The notes: generated from the letters alone by a model not told the origin. Counted from the stretch's first letter, positions 25,431-34,338 are shown. The stretch is DNA of 64,000 bases from Pseudonocardia acidicola (GCF_012911935.1 NZ_JAAXLA010000011.1:58742-122741), one strand, 5' to 3'. A program made the numbers and translations.

Positions 25431-26270
25431 ATGGCCGACAACGGCAAGAACAACGGCAAGTACGTGGCGACCGGGGGTTTCCGGACGCACTACATCGAGG
25501 ACGGGTCGGGTGACCCCGTCATCCTGCTGCACGGCGGCGGGGCCGGGGCGGACGGCCGCTCCAACTGGACGACGTGTCTGCCCCACTTCGCGAAGCGCAA
25601 GCGCGCGATCGCACCCGACCTGGTCGGCTTCGGACACACCGACAAACCGGATCCGAGCAGGTTCGACTACACCCAGGACGCGCGCAACGAGCAGATCATC
25701 GCGTTCATCGAGGCGCTCGGGCTGCAGCGGGTCAGCATCGTCGGCAACTCGATGGGCGGGGCGACCGCGCTGGGCGTCGCCATGCGCCGGCCCGACCTCG
25801 TGGAGAACCTGGTCCTGATGGGCAGCGCCGGCCTGGGCGGGGCGCCGAGCCCGGAGCTGGGAGCCATCCTCAACTACGACTTCACCGTCGAGGGCATGCG
25901 TCGGATCATCGCGGCACTCGCCAACCCCGGCTTCGTTGCCGGCGAGGACCAGGTCCGCTACCGGTACGAGATCTCCGTGCAGCCGGAGACCCGTGCCGCA
26001 TACGCCGCGACCATGGCCTGGGTACGCGAGCACGGGCTGGTTTACCCGACCGAGGAGATCGCGAAGGTCACCACCCGCACCCTCGTCGTGCACGGCAAGG
26101 ACGACCTGGTCGTCCCGCTCGCGAACGCCTACCGGTTTCTCGAACTGCTGGGCGACTCCGCCGGGTACATCCTCCCCAAGTGCCGGCACTGGGCGATGAT
26201 CGAGTACCCGGAGACGTTCTCGAGCGTCACCCTGGACTTCCTCGACCACTACGGCGCGTCCGATCGATGA
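25431..26270 (+). CDS. Meta-cleavage-product hydrolase (alpha/beta hydrolase)
   Basis: The 279-residue enzyme has H-G-G-G-A-G-A at 34-40, nucleophile Ser107 (G-N-S-M-G-G), Asp225 (H-G-K-D-D) and His253 (C-R-H-W-A). A complete triad is present, unlike in the two N-P-type paralogues. AGGAAGGGGG precedes the ATG. Its stop overlaps the next start as ATGA. It likely acts on the product of the extradiol enzyme at 22928. Confidence 0.9.
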   Translation: MADNGKNNGKYVATGGFRTHYIEDGSGDPVILLHGGGAGADGRSNWTTCLPHFAKRKRAIAPDLVGFGHTDKPDPSRFDYTQDARNEQIIAFIEALGLQRVSIVGNSMGGATALGVAMRRPDLVENLVLMGSAGLGGAPSPELGAILNYDFTVEGMRRIIAALANPGFVAGEDQVRYRYEISVQPETRAAYAATMAWVREHGLVYPTEEIAKVTTRTLVVHGKDDLVVPLANAYRFLELLGDSAGYILPKCRHWAMIEYPETFSSVTLDFLDHYGASDR

Positions 26271-26779
26271 GTACGGTCCAGGCGGAGCAGGCCGTGGCTG
26301 CAGGCGGCGTCGAGCGCGGCGCCGCTGAGGCCCTCCTGTTCCGCGAGGCGCGCCTGCTCGATGCCGCGGACCACCGCGGATGGCTCGACCTGCTGACCGA
26401 GGACGTCGTCTACTGGATTCCCAGCTGGCACTGCGAGTCCGAGCTGGTCGACGACACGAGCCGGGACGTCAGCCTGTTGCTGCTCGACCGTTCCGGCCTC
26501 GAGGACTACGCCACCCGCGCGTTGTCCGGCCACGCCCACGTGATGGACCCGCCCGGCCGGACCGACCGGCTCGTCAGCAACGTCATGGTCGACGACCCGG
26601 CGCAGGGTGTCGTGCACTGCAAATGGCTGCTGCATCTCTACCGCGGGGGGCGCCAGGAGATCTTCGGTGGGAGCTGCGAATACCGGCTCCGCCGCGAGAA
26701 CGGGCAGCTGAAGATCGCCTCCAAGAAGGTCGTGCTGACCAACGACGGGATCCGAGCGGGTTTCCTGCCCCTCGTGTAG
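26267..26779 (+). CDS. Aromatic-ring-hydroxylating dioxygenase, beta subunit
   Basis: The 170-residue small subunit has L-F-R-E-A-R-L-L-D-A-A-D-H-R-G-W-L-D-L-L-T-E-D and the usual C-terminal L-K-I-A-S-K-K-V-V-L. Unusually it precedes its alpha partner (26811). It is coupled to the hydrolase by an ATGA overlap. It is more divergent than the other beta subunits in the window, consistent with a separate oxygenase. Confidence 0.9.
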   Translation: MSTVQAEQAVAAGGVERGAAEALLFREARLLDAADHRGWLDLLTEDVVYWIPSWHCESELVDDTSRDVSLLLLDRSGLEDYATRALSGHAHVMDPPGRTDRLVSNVMVDDPAQGVVHCKWLLHLYRGGRQEIFGGSCEYRLRRENGQLKIASKKVVLTNDGIRAGFLPLV

Positions 26780-26810
26780 AGGGCTGTCGACTGCGGAAGG
26801 GAAGTGGGCT

Positions 26811-28160
26811 GTGATCGGTGGACCGTCCCTCGCGGAGCGGATCCGGTCGGTGCTCGTCGATGACGCGGCGGGCCGGCGTTTCCTGCTGCACCGCGACGTC
26901 TACACCGACGCCGAGCTCTTCGCGCGGGAGATGGAGGCGTTCTTCGAGACCGGGTGGGTCTACCTGGCACACGAGAGCCAGGTGTCGCAGCCCAACGACT
27001 ACCAGCGGGTCTGGATCGGGCGCCAGCCCGTGATCCTCGTGCGCACCGAGGACGGAACGCTGCACGGGCTGCTCAACCGGTGCATGCACCGGGGGGCCAC
27101 GGTGTGCCGCTCGGAGGCAGGGAACTCCGCCCGGTTCCGCTGCTTCTACCACGGCTGGACTTACCGCAACTCCGGGGAGCTGGTCGGCGTGCCCGACCGT
27201 GCCGGCTACGCCCCGGACTTCGACCTCGACGGGCTCGCCCTGCGGCGGGTGGCCCGCGTCGAGTCCTACCGGGGCTTCGTCTTCGGCAGCCTCGACCCGG
27301 ACACGCCGCCGTTGGCCGAGCACCTCGGCAACGCGCGGCCCTATCTGGACGCCATCGTCGGCAAGTACCCCGGCGGCGTCGAGATCGCGCGCGGCACCAC
27401 GCCGTACGGCTACCAGGGCAACTGGAAACTCCAGGTGGAGAACGCCCTCGACTTCTACCACCTGCCGACCACGCACAAGAGCTTCCTCGACGTCATGAAG
27501 GCCAAGGGGGTGCCCGTCCCGTCGAGCCACCGCCTGATGGAAGGCGACAATGCGGTCTACCTCGGCAACGGGCACGGCACGGTGGTCTCGCGCACCTACG
27601 ACGCCGACGGACACAGCCACGTCGACTCCGAACAGCGCCGCGCACTTGAGGAGCGGTTCGGAGCGGCGGCCGCACCGCTGGCCGGCAGCATCCACCAGCA
27701 CCTGCTGATCTTTCCCAACCTGGTGATCCTCGAGCACCCGGGTCCACAGATCCGGGTGATCCGCCCGCTGGCGGTGGACCGGACCGAGGTCCGCGGCTAC
27801 GCGTACTTCCCGAAGGGCGTCCCGGACCACGTGCGACGGGCTCAGCTGCGCGCCTACGAGGTGTTCTACGGGCCCGCCGGGATGGGCACCCCCGACGACA
27901 TCGAGGCCTTTGATTCGTGCACCGAGGGGTACCGGGCGGGCGCCGCACCCTGGAACGACCTGTCCCGGGGCATGCATCGGGAGGCCACCGACCTCGACCT
28001 CGCCGCCATCGGCCCGTTCGAGACGGCCGGGAACATCACCGATGACACCGTCTACCGCGGCCTGTACCGCTGGTGGGTCGGTGCGATGTGCCGCGGGCTC
28101 GACGGCGACGCGCTCCGCCGCGCCGATCGTCGTCACACGGACGCGATGACCGGCGCGTGA
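26811..28160 (+). CDS. Rieske aromatic-ring-hydroxylating dioxygenase, alpha subunit
   Basis: The 449-residue catalytic subunit has Rieske ligands Cys91, His93, Cys111 and His114. Asp214 bridges and His217 and His222 (D-F-Y-H-L-P-T-T-H) bind the active iron. GTG 26811 follows GGAAGGGAAG. It is distinct from the alpha subunits at 16370 and 20870 and has its beta subunit upstream. A zinc dehydrogenase and an HsaA-like oxygenase follow, suggesting oxidation of the resulting dihydrodiol and further hydroxylation. Confidence 0.92.
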   Translation: MIGGPSLAERIRSVLVDDAAGRRFLLHRDVYTDAELFAREMEAFFETGWVYLAHESQVSQPNDYQRVWIGRQPVILVRTEDGTLHGLLNRCMHRGATVCRSEAGNSARFRCFYHGWTYRNSGELVGVPDRAGYAPDFDLDGLALRRVARVESYRGFVFGSLDPDTPPLAEHLGNARPYLDAIVGKYPGGVEIARGTTPYGYQGNWKLQVENALDFYHLPTTHKSFLDVMKAKGVPVPSSHRLMEGDNAVYLGNGHGTVVSRTYDADGHSHVDSEQRRALEERFGAAAAPLAGSIHQHLLIFPNLVILEHPGPQIRVIRPLAVDRTEVRGYAYFPKGVPDHVRRAQLRAYEVFYGPAGMGTPDDIEAFDSCTEGYRAGAAPWNDLSRGMHREATDLDLAAIGPFETAGNITDDTVYRGLYRWWVGAMCRGLDGDALRRADRRHTDAMTGA

Positions 28161-28174
28161 GCGGATGGAGAGAC

Positions 28175-28432
28175 ATGCCCGACGGGGATCCCGGATTCGA
28201 GCTCAGGAGCGAGTTCGCGCACGTGTCGATCAGCGTCGACCGGGACGCCAACGGCCCGCGGCTGCGTGTGGTGGACCAACGCAGCGGCGCGGTTCGGTAT
28301 CTGGATCCGCTCGAAGTGGAGTGCATCGTCCGGATGCCCACCACGGCCCTGGATCGATACCTGCCCTACGAGAGCGGCCGCGATGAGCGACGGAGAGGAG
28401 AGCCATGCCCCGCAGCGCGGGCAAGGCGGTAG
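28175..28432 (+). CDS. Small conserved accessory protein of ring-hydroxylation operon
   Basis: An 85-codon frame starts at ATG 28175 with GGAG eight bases upstream. The core V-S-I-S-V-D-R-D-x-N-G-P-R-L-R-V-V-D ... Y-L-D-P-L-E-V-E resembles small proteins that accompany aromatic oxygenase genes in actinobacteria and are sometimes labelled dihydrodiol dehydrogenase (from memory). It is too short for catalysis by known folds. The last 28 bases overlap the next gene. I infer a small structural or regulatory partner. Confidence 0.55.
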   Translation: MPDGDPGFELRSEFAHVSISVDRDANGPRLRVVDQRSGAVRYLDPLEVECIVRMPTTALDRYLPYESGRDERRRGEPCPAARARR

Positions 28433-29499
28433 CGGCCGTCGCGGTCACGCCCGGCCGCACCGAACTCGACGAGTTCGACCTGCCCGACATCGGGCCCGAC
28501 GACGCGCTGATGATGATCGAGGCCACCGGCCTGTGCGGAACCGACCTGTACTTCTACCACCAGGCCCCCGACATGGTGCGGTTCCCGCTGATCCTCGGCC
28601 ACGAGCCGGTCGGGCGGGTGGCCCGGATCGGGGATCGCGCCTCCCGGCGCTGGGGGGTCCGGGAGGGGGATCGCATCGTCGTCGAGGAAGTGTTCCCGTG
28701 CAGCCGCTGCCGTAGGTGCCGGTACCTCAACTACCACCTGTGCGAGAACGGAGGGCGCTACGGCGCCGTGGCGACCACCGTCGAGCCGGCGCTGTGGGGC
28801 GGGTTCAGCGAGTACATGTACCTGCATCCCGACTCGCTCGTGTACCGGGTGTCCGACGACGTGCCCGCCGACCTCGGCCCGCTGTTCATCCCGATCGCAA
28901 ACGGCATCCGGTGGGTCCAGCAGGTGGGTGGGCTCGGCATCGGGGACACCGTCGTCGTCCAGGGGCCGGGGCCGCATGGGCTGGGCTGCGTGATCGCCGC
29001 CCGCGAGGCCGGCGCCGGCACGATCGTCGTCACCGGCACGGCCCGGGACGCGCCCCGGCTCGCCGTCGCGCGGGAGCTCGGCGCCGACGTGGTGGTCGAC
29101 GTCGATGCTGAGGACCCGGTCGCGAGGGTCGCCGAGATCACCGGCGGCCGGCTCGCCGACCTGGTCGTGGACGTGACCGCCGGCGCGCCCGACGCGTTCG
29201 GCGCCGCGCTTCGACTGGCCGGGTTCGGCGGCACGGTCGTCGTCGCGGGGGCGAGGCACCGCGGTTGCCCGGACGTCGCGGTCGACACGATCTTCCTCAA
29301 GGAGCTCACGGTCCGCGGGGTCTACGGGCGCGACAGCCGCGCGGTGCGACCGGCCATCGCCCTCATCGAGTCGGGCCGGTATCCGCTGCACCGGCTCGTC
29401 ACCCATTCCTTCGCGCTCGAGGACACCGCGGCCGCCCTGGATGCCTTCGCCCGCAGCGATCCGCGGACCGACGCGGTGCACGTCTGCGTCCGGCCCTGA
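28405..29499 (+). CDS. Zinc-dependent medium-chain alcohol dehydrogenase
   Basis: The 364-residue MDR enzyme has catalytic zinc ligand Cys44 in G-L-C-G-T-D and the G-H-E motif. The structural zinc loop is C-S-R-C-R-R-C-x7-C near 99-113, and the Rossmann motif Q-G-P-G-P-H-G-L-G is near 194. It follows directly after an alpha/beta oxygenase pair, so oxidation of a cis-dihydrodiol or benzylic alcohol is plausible. No SDR-type dihydrodiol dehydrogenase lies in this operon, which strengthens that idea (inference). Confidence 0.88.
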   Translation: MPRSAGKAVAAVAVTPGRTELDEFDLPDIGPDDALMMIEATGLCGTDLYFYHQAPDMVRFPLILGHEPVGRVARIGDRASRRWGVREGDRIVVEEVFPCSRCRRCRYLNYHLCENGGRYGAVATTVEPALWGGFSEYMYLHPDSLVYRVSDDVPADLGPLFIPIANGIRWVQQVGGLGIGDTVVVQGPGPHGLGCVIAAREAGAGTIVVTGTARDAPRLAVARELGADVVVDVDAEDPVARVAEITGGRLADLVVDVTAGAPDAFGAALRLAGFGGTVVVAGARHRGCPDVAVDTIFLKELTVRGVYGRDSRAVRPAIALIESGRYPLHRLVTHSFALEDTAAALDAFARSDPRTDAVHVCVRP

Positions 29500-29530
29500 C
29501 AGATCTTCGACGACTCGAGAGAGGCACGAC

Positions 29531-30697
29531 ATGTCACTGGTCGACGTGGCGCGTGACGTCGCCCCGCAGTTACGGGAACACGCGGACGAGGGCGATCGCC
29601 TGCGCCGTATGCCGGACGCGGCATGGAAGCTGCTGGTGGAGTCCGGGCTGGTCCGCGGCATGCAGCCGGCCCGCTGGGGTGGCGGTGAGGTCCCCCTCGC
29701 TGAGTTCCTCGACGCCGTCATGGAGGTGGGCCGCGCCTCCCCGTGCGCCGGCTGGGTCCTCGGCGTGATGGGCGTCCACCCGTGGCAGCTCGGGCTGTTC
29801 CCGGAGGAGACGCAGCAGGAGATGTGGGCCGGGGACGCCAGGCGGATCCCGTCGTCGTCCTACGCCCCCACCGGGAAAGCCGAGCGGGTCGACGGCGGCT
29901 ACCGGGTGAGCGGGCGCTGGTCGTTCTCCTCGGGCTGCGACCACGGCCACGGGGTGATGCTGGGCGTCGCCACCGGGAGCCGGACGGTCGAGAGCGCGGA
30001 GCTGCCCGAGTTGCGTTCGGTCCTGCTGATGCCGGGGCAGTACGCCATCGACGACAACTGGCACACCGCGGGAATGCGGGCGACCGGCAGCAAGGACATC
30101 GTCGTCGACGGCGCGTTCGTCCCCGACCACCGCACCCAGTCCCACCTGGACTACCAGCTCGGGCTGCCCCTGCCCGGGCAGGAACGCAACGACGGCCCGC
30201 TGTACCGGATGCCGTGGTCGGTCATGTTCAACTTCGTGCTGGCCGCGTCGGTGCTGGGCGCCGCGCGCGGCTTCGTCGAGCTCTGGACCGAGCTGACCAG
30301 CACCCGGTTCTCCGGGCTCGGGGTGCCGATGCGGGAGGAGCCGCTGGTCCGTGAGCGGCTGGCGCAGGTGACCTGGCGGCTCGACGCCGCCGAGCTGAAG
30401 CTGCGGCGCGACAGCGCGCAGGTCTACGACCTGGTGGCGGCCGGCGGGCGCTGCTCACCCGAGCAGATCGCGTTCATCCGCTGGAACGCCAACCACGGCG
30501 CCGAAATCGTCGCGGACGCCGTGATGACCCTGTATCGCGCGTCCAGCGGCCGGACTGCATACATCGACCACCCCCTGCACCGGTCGTTCCAGGACATCCA
30601 GGCGATGCTCGGCCACACCTACCTGTGGGCGGATCCGCACGGCCTGGCCTACGCCGGCTCGAAGCTCGGCGTCGAGCTCAAGATCGCGGGGGTGTGA
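29531..30697 (+). CDS. HsaA-like flavin-dependent monooxygenase (acyl-CoA dehydrogenase fold)
   Basis: The 388-residue protein has the acyl-CoA dehydrogenase fold of class D two-component monooxygenases: R-W-G-G-G-E-V-P-L, a central G-R-W-S-F-S-S-G-C-D-H and A-T-G-S-K-D-I-V-V. The S-F-S-S-G-C motif is that of HsaA/HpaH-type phenol hydroxylases rather than true acyl-CoA dehydrogenases, which would keep a catalytic Glu. It needs FADH2 or FMNH2 from a reductase not seen here. It probably hydroxylates a phenolic intermediate to a catechol. Confidence 0.82.
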   Translation: MSLVDVARDVAPQLREHADEGDRLRRMPDAAWKLLVESGLVRGMQPARWGGGEVPLAEFLDAVMEVGRASPCAGWVLGVMGVHPWQLGLFPEETQQEMWAGDARRIPSSSYAPTGKAERVDGGYRVSGRWSFSSGCDHGHGVMLGVATGSRTVESAELPELRSVLLMPGQYAIDDNWHTAGMRATGSKDIVVDGAFVPDHRTQSHLDYQLGLPLPGQERNDGPLYRMPWSVMFNFVLAASVLGAARGFVELWTELTSTRFSGLGVPMREEPLVRERLAQVTWRLDAAELKLRRDSAQVYDLVAAGGRCSPEQIAFIRWNANHGAEIVADAVMTLYRASSGRTAYIDHPLHRSFQDIQAMLGHTYLWADPHGLAYAGSKLGVELKIAGV

Positions 30698-30792
30698 GCG
30701 AGATGTAGCCGTCAGCGGGTCCGCCGCGGCCCGGGCCGATCAGCGGACCACCCGATCTCACCGCACCCAGCGATCTCAGGAGAACCCGAACG

Positions 30793-31641
30793 ATGACCGC
30801 AGTCACCGCGACCGACGTGAAGGCCGGCGAGTACACGATCCGTCTGAACCGGGCCGGCGAGGGCAACGCCGAGGCCGTCCTGTTCCTGCACGGATCGGGA
30901 CCCGGTGCGACCGGGATGTCGAACTTCTCGGGCAACATCGACGCCTTCGCCGACGACTACGACTGCCTGGTCATCGACCAGGTCGGTTGGGGTGACTCCA
31001 GCCACCCCGAGGAGCTCGCCCCGGGCGGGCGGATCCGCCAGATCGTGACCGCCAACTTCGCGATGCTGGACGAGCTCGGGATCGACAAGGTGCACCTGGT
31101 CGGTAACTCCCTCGGCGGCGCGGTCGCGCTGAGCATGGTCGCCCGCGCCCCCGAACGCATCGGCAAGGTGATCGGCATGGGTAGCGCCGGCGCCGGTGGC
31201 CCGGCCGCCACACCGACCCGCGAGCTGATGAAGCTGATCACTTTCTACGACGACCCCTCGACCGAGAGCATGAAGGAGCTCATCTCCTACATGATGGTCA
31301 ACCCGGGCCTGTTCGGAGATCGGCTGGACGCGATCGCCGAGGAGCGGCTCAAGGTCGCGCTGCGTCCGGAGGTGCGCCGGTCCCACCTGCTGACCTTCGC
31401 GCCGACCGGCGTCGCCGGGCTGGGCCTCCCGGAGACCGCCCTGCGCAGGATCACCAACGACGTGCTGTTCATCCACGGCCGCGAGGACCCGGTGGTCCCC
31501 CTGGAGGGCAGCGAATGGCTCGTCCGCCGGATCCCGAACGCGCGGCTGTTCGTCATCCCGAACTGCGCCCACTGGGCCCAGATCGAGGCTGCCGACACCT
31601 TCAACTCAGCGGCGAAGGGGTTCCTCGCCGGTCAGCTCTGA
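30793..31641 (+). CDS. Meta-cleavage-product hydrolase (alpha/beta hydrolase)
   Basis: The 282-residue HsaD/BphD-like hydrolase has H-G-S-G-P-G-A-T at 33-40, Ser106 (G-N-S-L-G-G), Asp232 (H-G-R-E-D) and His260 (C-A-H-W-A-Q). It follows the HsaA-like gene and ends the catabolic operon just before the IS630 element. It is the sixth such hydrolase in 31 kb. Confidence 0.9.
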   Translation: MTAVTATDVKAGEYTIRLNRAGEGNAEAVLFLHGSGPGATGMSNFSGNIDAFADDYDCLVIDQVGWGDSSHPEELAPGGRIRQIVTANFAMLDELGIDKVHLVGNSLGGAVALSMVARAPERIGKVIGMGSAGAGGPAATPTRELMKLITFYDDPSTESMKELISYMMVNPGLFGDRLDAIAEERLKVALRPEVRRSHLLTFAPTGVAGLGLPETALRRITNDVLFIHGREDPVVPLEGSEWLVRRIPNARLFVIPNCAHWAQIEAADTFNSAAKGFLAGQL

Positions 31642-31794
31642 GAAGGCGATGTCGGTCGGCTGGTCGTCCCACCAGATGAGACCAAGCCCGGCGGAAGTGG
31701 CAGACCGGCAGCCAACGGCCCCAGCCCGGCGGGTGTGCTCACCGGGGACACCGAGGCCCCTGCCCGGCCGAACGGTCGCGCCCTTCGCGCCTAG

Positions 31795-32925
31795 TGTGCT
31801 GAGTCAAGAGTTTCGTTCAGATGTGTAGGGTCGTCGAATGGCGAGGACCGGACGCCCCAAGGCCGAGTTGATCCTGACCGACGACGAACGGTCGGCGTTG
31901 GAGGAGTGGGTGCGGCGTCGGTCGACTCCTCAGGCGTGGGCGTTACGGTGTCGGATCGTGCTGGCGTGTGCGTCGGGGGCGTCGAACAAGGATGTCGCCG
32001 AGCAGGTGGGGTCGACCCCGCACGCGGTCGGTCGCTGGCGCAGTCGGTTCGTCGAGCATCGCATCGCCGGGCTCGGTGACCTGCCGCGCTCGGGTGGGCC
32101 GCGCACGGTCACCGACGAGCAGGTCGCCGAGGTGATCCGCAGGACTCTGGAGTCCACGCCCGCGGACGCGACGCACTGGTCGACCCGCGGCATGGCCGCT
32201 GCGAGCGGGCTCTCGCAGTCGACGGTGTCGCGGATCTGGCGGACCTTCGGCCTGCAGCCCCACCGCACGGAGTCGTTCAAGCTCTCCACCGACCCGTTCT
32301 TCGTGGAGAAGGTCCACGACGTCGTCGGGCTCTACCTGGACCCGCCGGAGCGGGCGCTGGTGTTCTGCGTGGACGAGAAGTCCCAGATCCAGGCCTTGGA
32401 CCGCTCCCAGCCGGTCCTGCCGATGATGGCCGGGACACCACAGCGACTCACCCACGACTACGTCCGGGCCGGCACCACCACACTGTTCGCCGCCCTCGAC
32501 ATCGCCACCGGCAGGGTCATCGGATCACTGCACCGCCGCCACCGGGCCGAGGAGTTCCGCAAGTTCCTGGCCACCGTCGACCGCGAGGTGCCCGACGGCC
32601 TCGACGTGCACCTCGTGCTGGAGAACTACGCCACCCACAAGACCCCCGCGATCCGCAAGTGGCTCCTCGCCCACCCGCGCTTCCACCTGCACTTCACCCC
32701 GACCGGGTCGTCCTGGCTCAACCTTGTCGAACGCTGGTTCGCCGAGCTCACCGGCAAGCGGATCCGCCGCGGGGTCGACACCTCCGTCCAGGCCCTCGAG
32801 GCAGACATCAGGGCGTGGATCGCGACCTGGAACGACAACCCACGCCCCTACGTCTGGACCAAGACCGCCGACGAGATCCTCGAACGACTCGCCGGATATC
32901 TGAACAGAATTCCTGACTCAGGACA
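31795..32925 (+). mobile_element. IS630-family insertion sequence
   Basis: Imperfect 26-base terminal inverted repeats bound the element: left 31795-31820 (TGTGCTGAGTCA...) and right 32900-32925 (complement TGTCCTGAGTCA...), about 21 of 26 matching. A TA dinucleotide lies just outside the left end (31792), as expected for IS630 targets, but no TA borders the right end. That suggests loss or rearrangement there. It sits exactly between the catabolic island and the plasmid genes. Confidence 0.8.
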
Positions 32926-33007
32926 CCAGGAGCTGTTCAAGAAGTCCTGTTGGCGAGGGCGCGGTAGCCAGATGTTGATGGTGGCGACGTGCACGGTGGC
33001 CTCGTAG
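31838..33007 (+). CDS. IS630-family transposase
   Basis: The 389-residue frame has an N-terminal HTH (D-V-A-E-Q-V-G-S-T-P-H-A-V-G-R-W) and a DDE domain: Asp179 (V-D-E-K-S), position 262 (L-E-N-Y-A-T-H-K) and Glu298 (V-E-R-W-F-A-E). The second acidic residue is Glu where this group normally has Asp, which may impair activity. No stop occurs before the right terminal repeat, so the frame runs about 80 bases into flanking DNA, adding an artificial tail. Confidence 0.88.
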   Translation: MARTGRPKAELILTDDERSALEEWVRRRSTPQAWALRCRIVLACASGASNKDVAEQVGSTPHAVGRWRSRFVEHRIAGLGDLPRSGGPRTVTDEQVAEVIRRTLESTPADATHWSTRGMAAASGLSQSTVSRIWRTFGLQPHRTESFKLSTDPFFVEKVHDVVGLYLDPPERALVFCVDEKSQIQALDRSQPVLPMMAGTPQRLTHDYVRAGTTTLFAALDIATGRVIGSLHRRHRAEEFRKFLATVDREVPDGLDVHLVLENYATHKTPAIRKWLLAHPRFHLHFTPTGSSWLNLVERWFAELTGKRIRRGVDTSVQALEADIRAWIATWNDNPRPYVWTKTADEILERLAGYLNRIPDSGHQELFKKSCWRGRGSQMLMVATCTVAS

Positions 33008-33186
33008 CGGACGGCGAGCTTGTCGTGGCGGGTCGCGACCGCTCGGTGCTGATTGAGCAGGTTGATGCCGCACTCGACCGCGTGTCGATGGCGGTAGGGC
33101 TGCGAGTCGAACGCCGGCGGGCGGCCACCGGCCGAGCCGCGGGCGTGTCGGTCCTGTGTGGATCTGCGCTCGTTCCTGATCATCAC
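32926..33186 (-). pseudogene. IS5-family transposase, C-terminal fragment
   Basis: The reverse strand reads G-G-R-P-P-A-F-D-S-Q-P-Y-R-H-R-H-A-V-E-C-G-I-N then A-V-A-T-R-H-D-K and V-A-T-I-N-I-W-L, the end of an IS5-type transposase. It lacks the N-terminal two thirds and abuts the IS630 right repeat. Confidence 0.75.
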
Positions 33187-33191
33187 CGTCG

Positions 33192-33600
33192 ATGGCGAGA
33201 CGATCCTGTGTCGAGCGGTTGGTCAGCGACGAGCTGTGGGAGCTGGTGGAGCCGCTGATCCCGCAGCCGCGGAGGGCGAGGCGAGGACGGACCGGGCGAC
33301 CGCGGGCGCCCAACCGCGCGGCGCTGGCCGGGATCGTGTTCGTGCTCAAGACCGGGATCAGCTGGAACGAGCTGCCCCGGGAACTTGGGTGTGGGTCCGG
33401 GGTCACCTGTTGGCGGCGGCTGCGGGCGTGGCGGGACGCCGGAGTGTGGCGGGAGCTGCATCGGGTTGTGCTCGACCGCCTCGCTCAGCAGGACCTGCTC
33501 GATTGGTCCCGGGCGGCGGTGGACAGCGTGAGCGTGCGGGCCAAGCGCCGTGGCGAGGCCACCGGGCCCTCGCCGACCGACCGGGGCAAGGCCGGCGACA
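33192..33600 (+). pseudogene. IS5-family transposase, N-terminal fragment
   Basis: The forward strand reads L-V-S-D-E-L-W-E-L-V-E-P-L-I-P, G-I-V-F-V-L-K-T-G-I-S-W-N-E-L-P and A-V-D-S-V-S-V-R-A-K-R up to P-T-D-R-G-K-A-G, where similarity to IS5 transposases ends. The frame continues to 33686 as unrelated sequence. It lies head-to-head with the C-terminal fragment at 32926-33186. Confidence 0.8.
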
Positions 33601-34059
33601 TACCGATCCGACGTGTTCCGGTGGACCGACTCCGTGGTGCTTGCATCGCAACGGCGCGGTCATCACCGCCACCGATGTGCAGATGAGCATCGGTGGCGGC
33701 GCGGCGGGACGTGGGCGAGCACCTCAGCTGGTTCGACCGGCTCGCGGCCCTGGCGGTCGTCGGCGACCCCAGTGATGTCTTCACCGACCTCGCCAGTGAG
33801 TAGCGAGGCCCGGAGAGTGAGCCGACGCCGCGCCTGCCTGCCGCGCAGCCAGGGGCCGCGGACTGCATCGGTCGCGCTGGCTGAACCTTTCGGCGTCCGC
33901 AGGCCACTCCTGGCACTGTCGCCCAGCTGTCAACCCGAACCGCCTACCGGCAGCTGGCACTGCCGAAGGGCGCACCGGCGCGCGCAGATAGCAGTTTCGG
34001 TTTCATATTCTCGGCGCGTCGCTGCCGCCACGAGGTTGGTCACCGGTATAAAGCCGGAC
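33601..34059. other. Region without convincing gene
   Basis: A 36-codon frame at 33693-33803 (E-H-L-S-W-F-D-R-L-A-A-L-A-V-V-G-D) looks like the C-terminal end of a lost protein. An AT-rich stretch around 33985-34055 (TCATATTCTC, GGTATAAAGCC) probably holds the promoter of the next gene. Confidence 0.35.
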
Positions 34060-34302
34060 ATGGAGATCCGGGAGCGCAGGAAGCCGGGACGGCCGGCCAA
34101 GGGTGACCGCGTCTTCACCGGCGTGCGTCTGCCGCGGGAGTACCGCGTCGCGGCGGAGGCGATCGCCAAGAGGGATGGGGTCGATGTCACCGACGTCGTG
34201 ACCCGGCTCGTGGGGGAGGCGCTCGGGTTGCCCATCCCGGACTACTGCTTCCCGAAAGCCACCAGCCAGCAGGAGGAACTGCCGCTGAACAAGGCCTCAT
34301 AA
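34060..34302 (+). CDS. Small basic protein, possible ribbon-helix-helix DNA-binding
   Basis: The 80-residue protein begins with a basic R-E-R-R-K-P-G-R-P-A-K-G-D-R segment, then V-F-T-G-V-R-L-P (a beta strand) and two helices (A-A-E-A-I-A-K-R-D-G, V-T-D-V-V-T-R-L-V-G-E-A-L-G). This is the order expected of a CopG-like RHH fold. It is followed by a strong terminator and then the rep-like gene. A copy-number or transcriptional regulator of the replicon is likely (inference). Confidence 0.55.
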   Translation: MEIRERRKPGRPAKGDRVFTGVRLPREYRVAAEAIAKRDGVDVTDVVTRLVGEALGLPIPDYCFPKATSQQEELPLNKAS

Positions 34303-34310
34303 CAACGAAC

Positions 34311-34338
34311 GAGGCGGCCCCTGCCAGAGGGCCGCCTC
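34311..34338 (+). terminator. GC-rich hairpin terminator
   Basis: A perfect 10-base stem GAGGCGGCCC / GGGCCGCCTC with an 8-base loop lies directly after the small protein gene. No U-run follows, so termination may be imperfect and some transcripts could read into the rep-like gene. Confidence 0.75.

Noticed and set aside
23514..26249. 911-codon reverse frame
   Set aside because: Antisense to the BphC-like, HpaB-like and hydrolase genes, all with intact catalytic residues.
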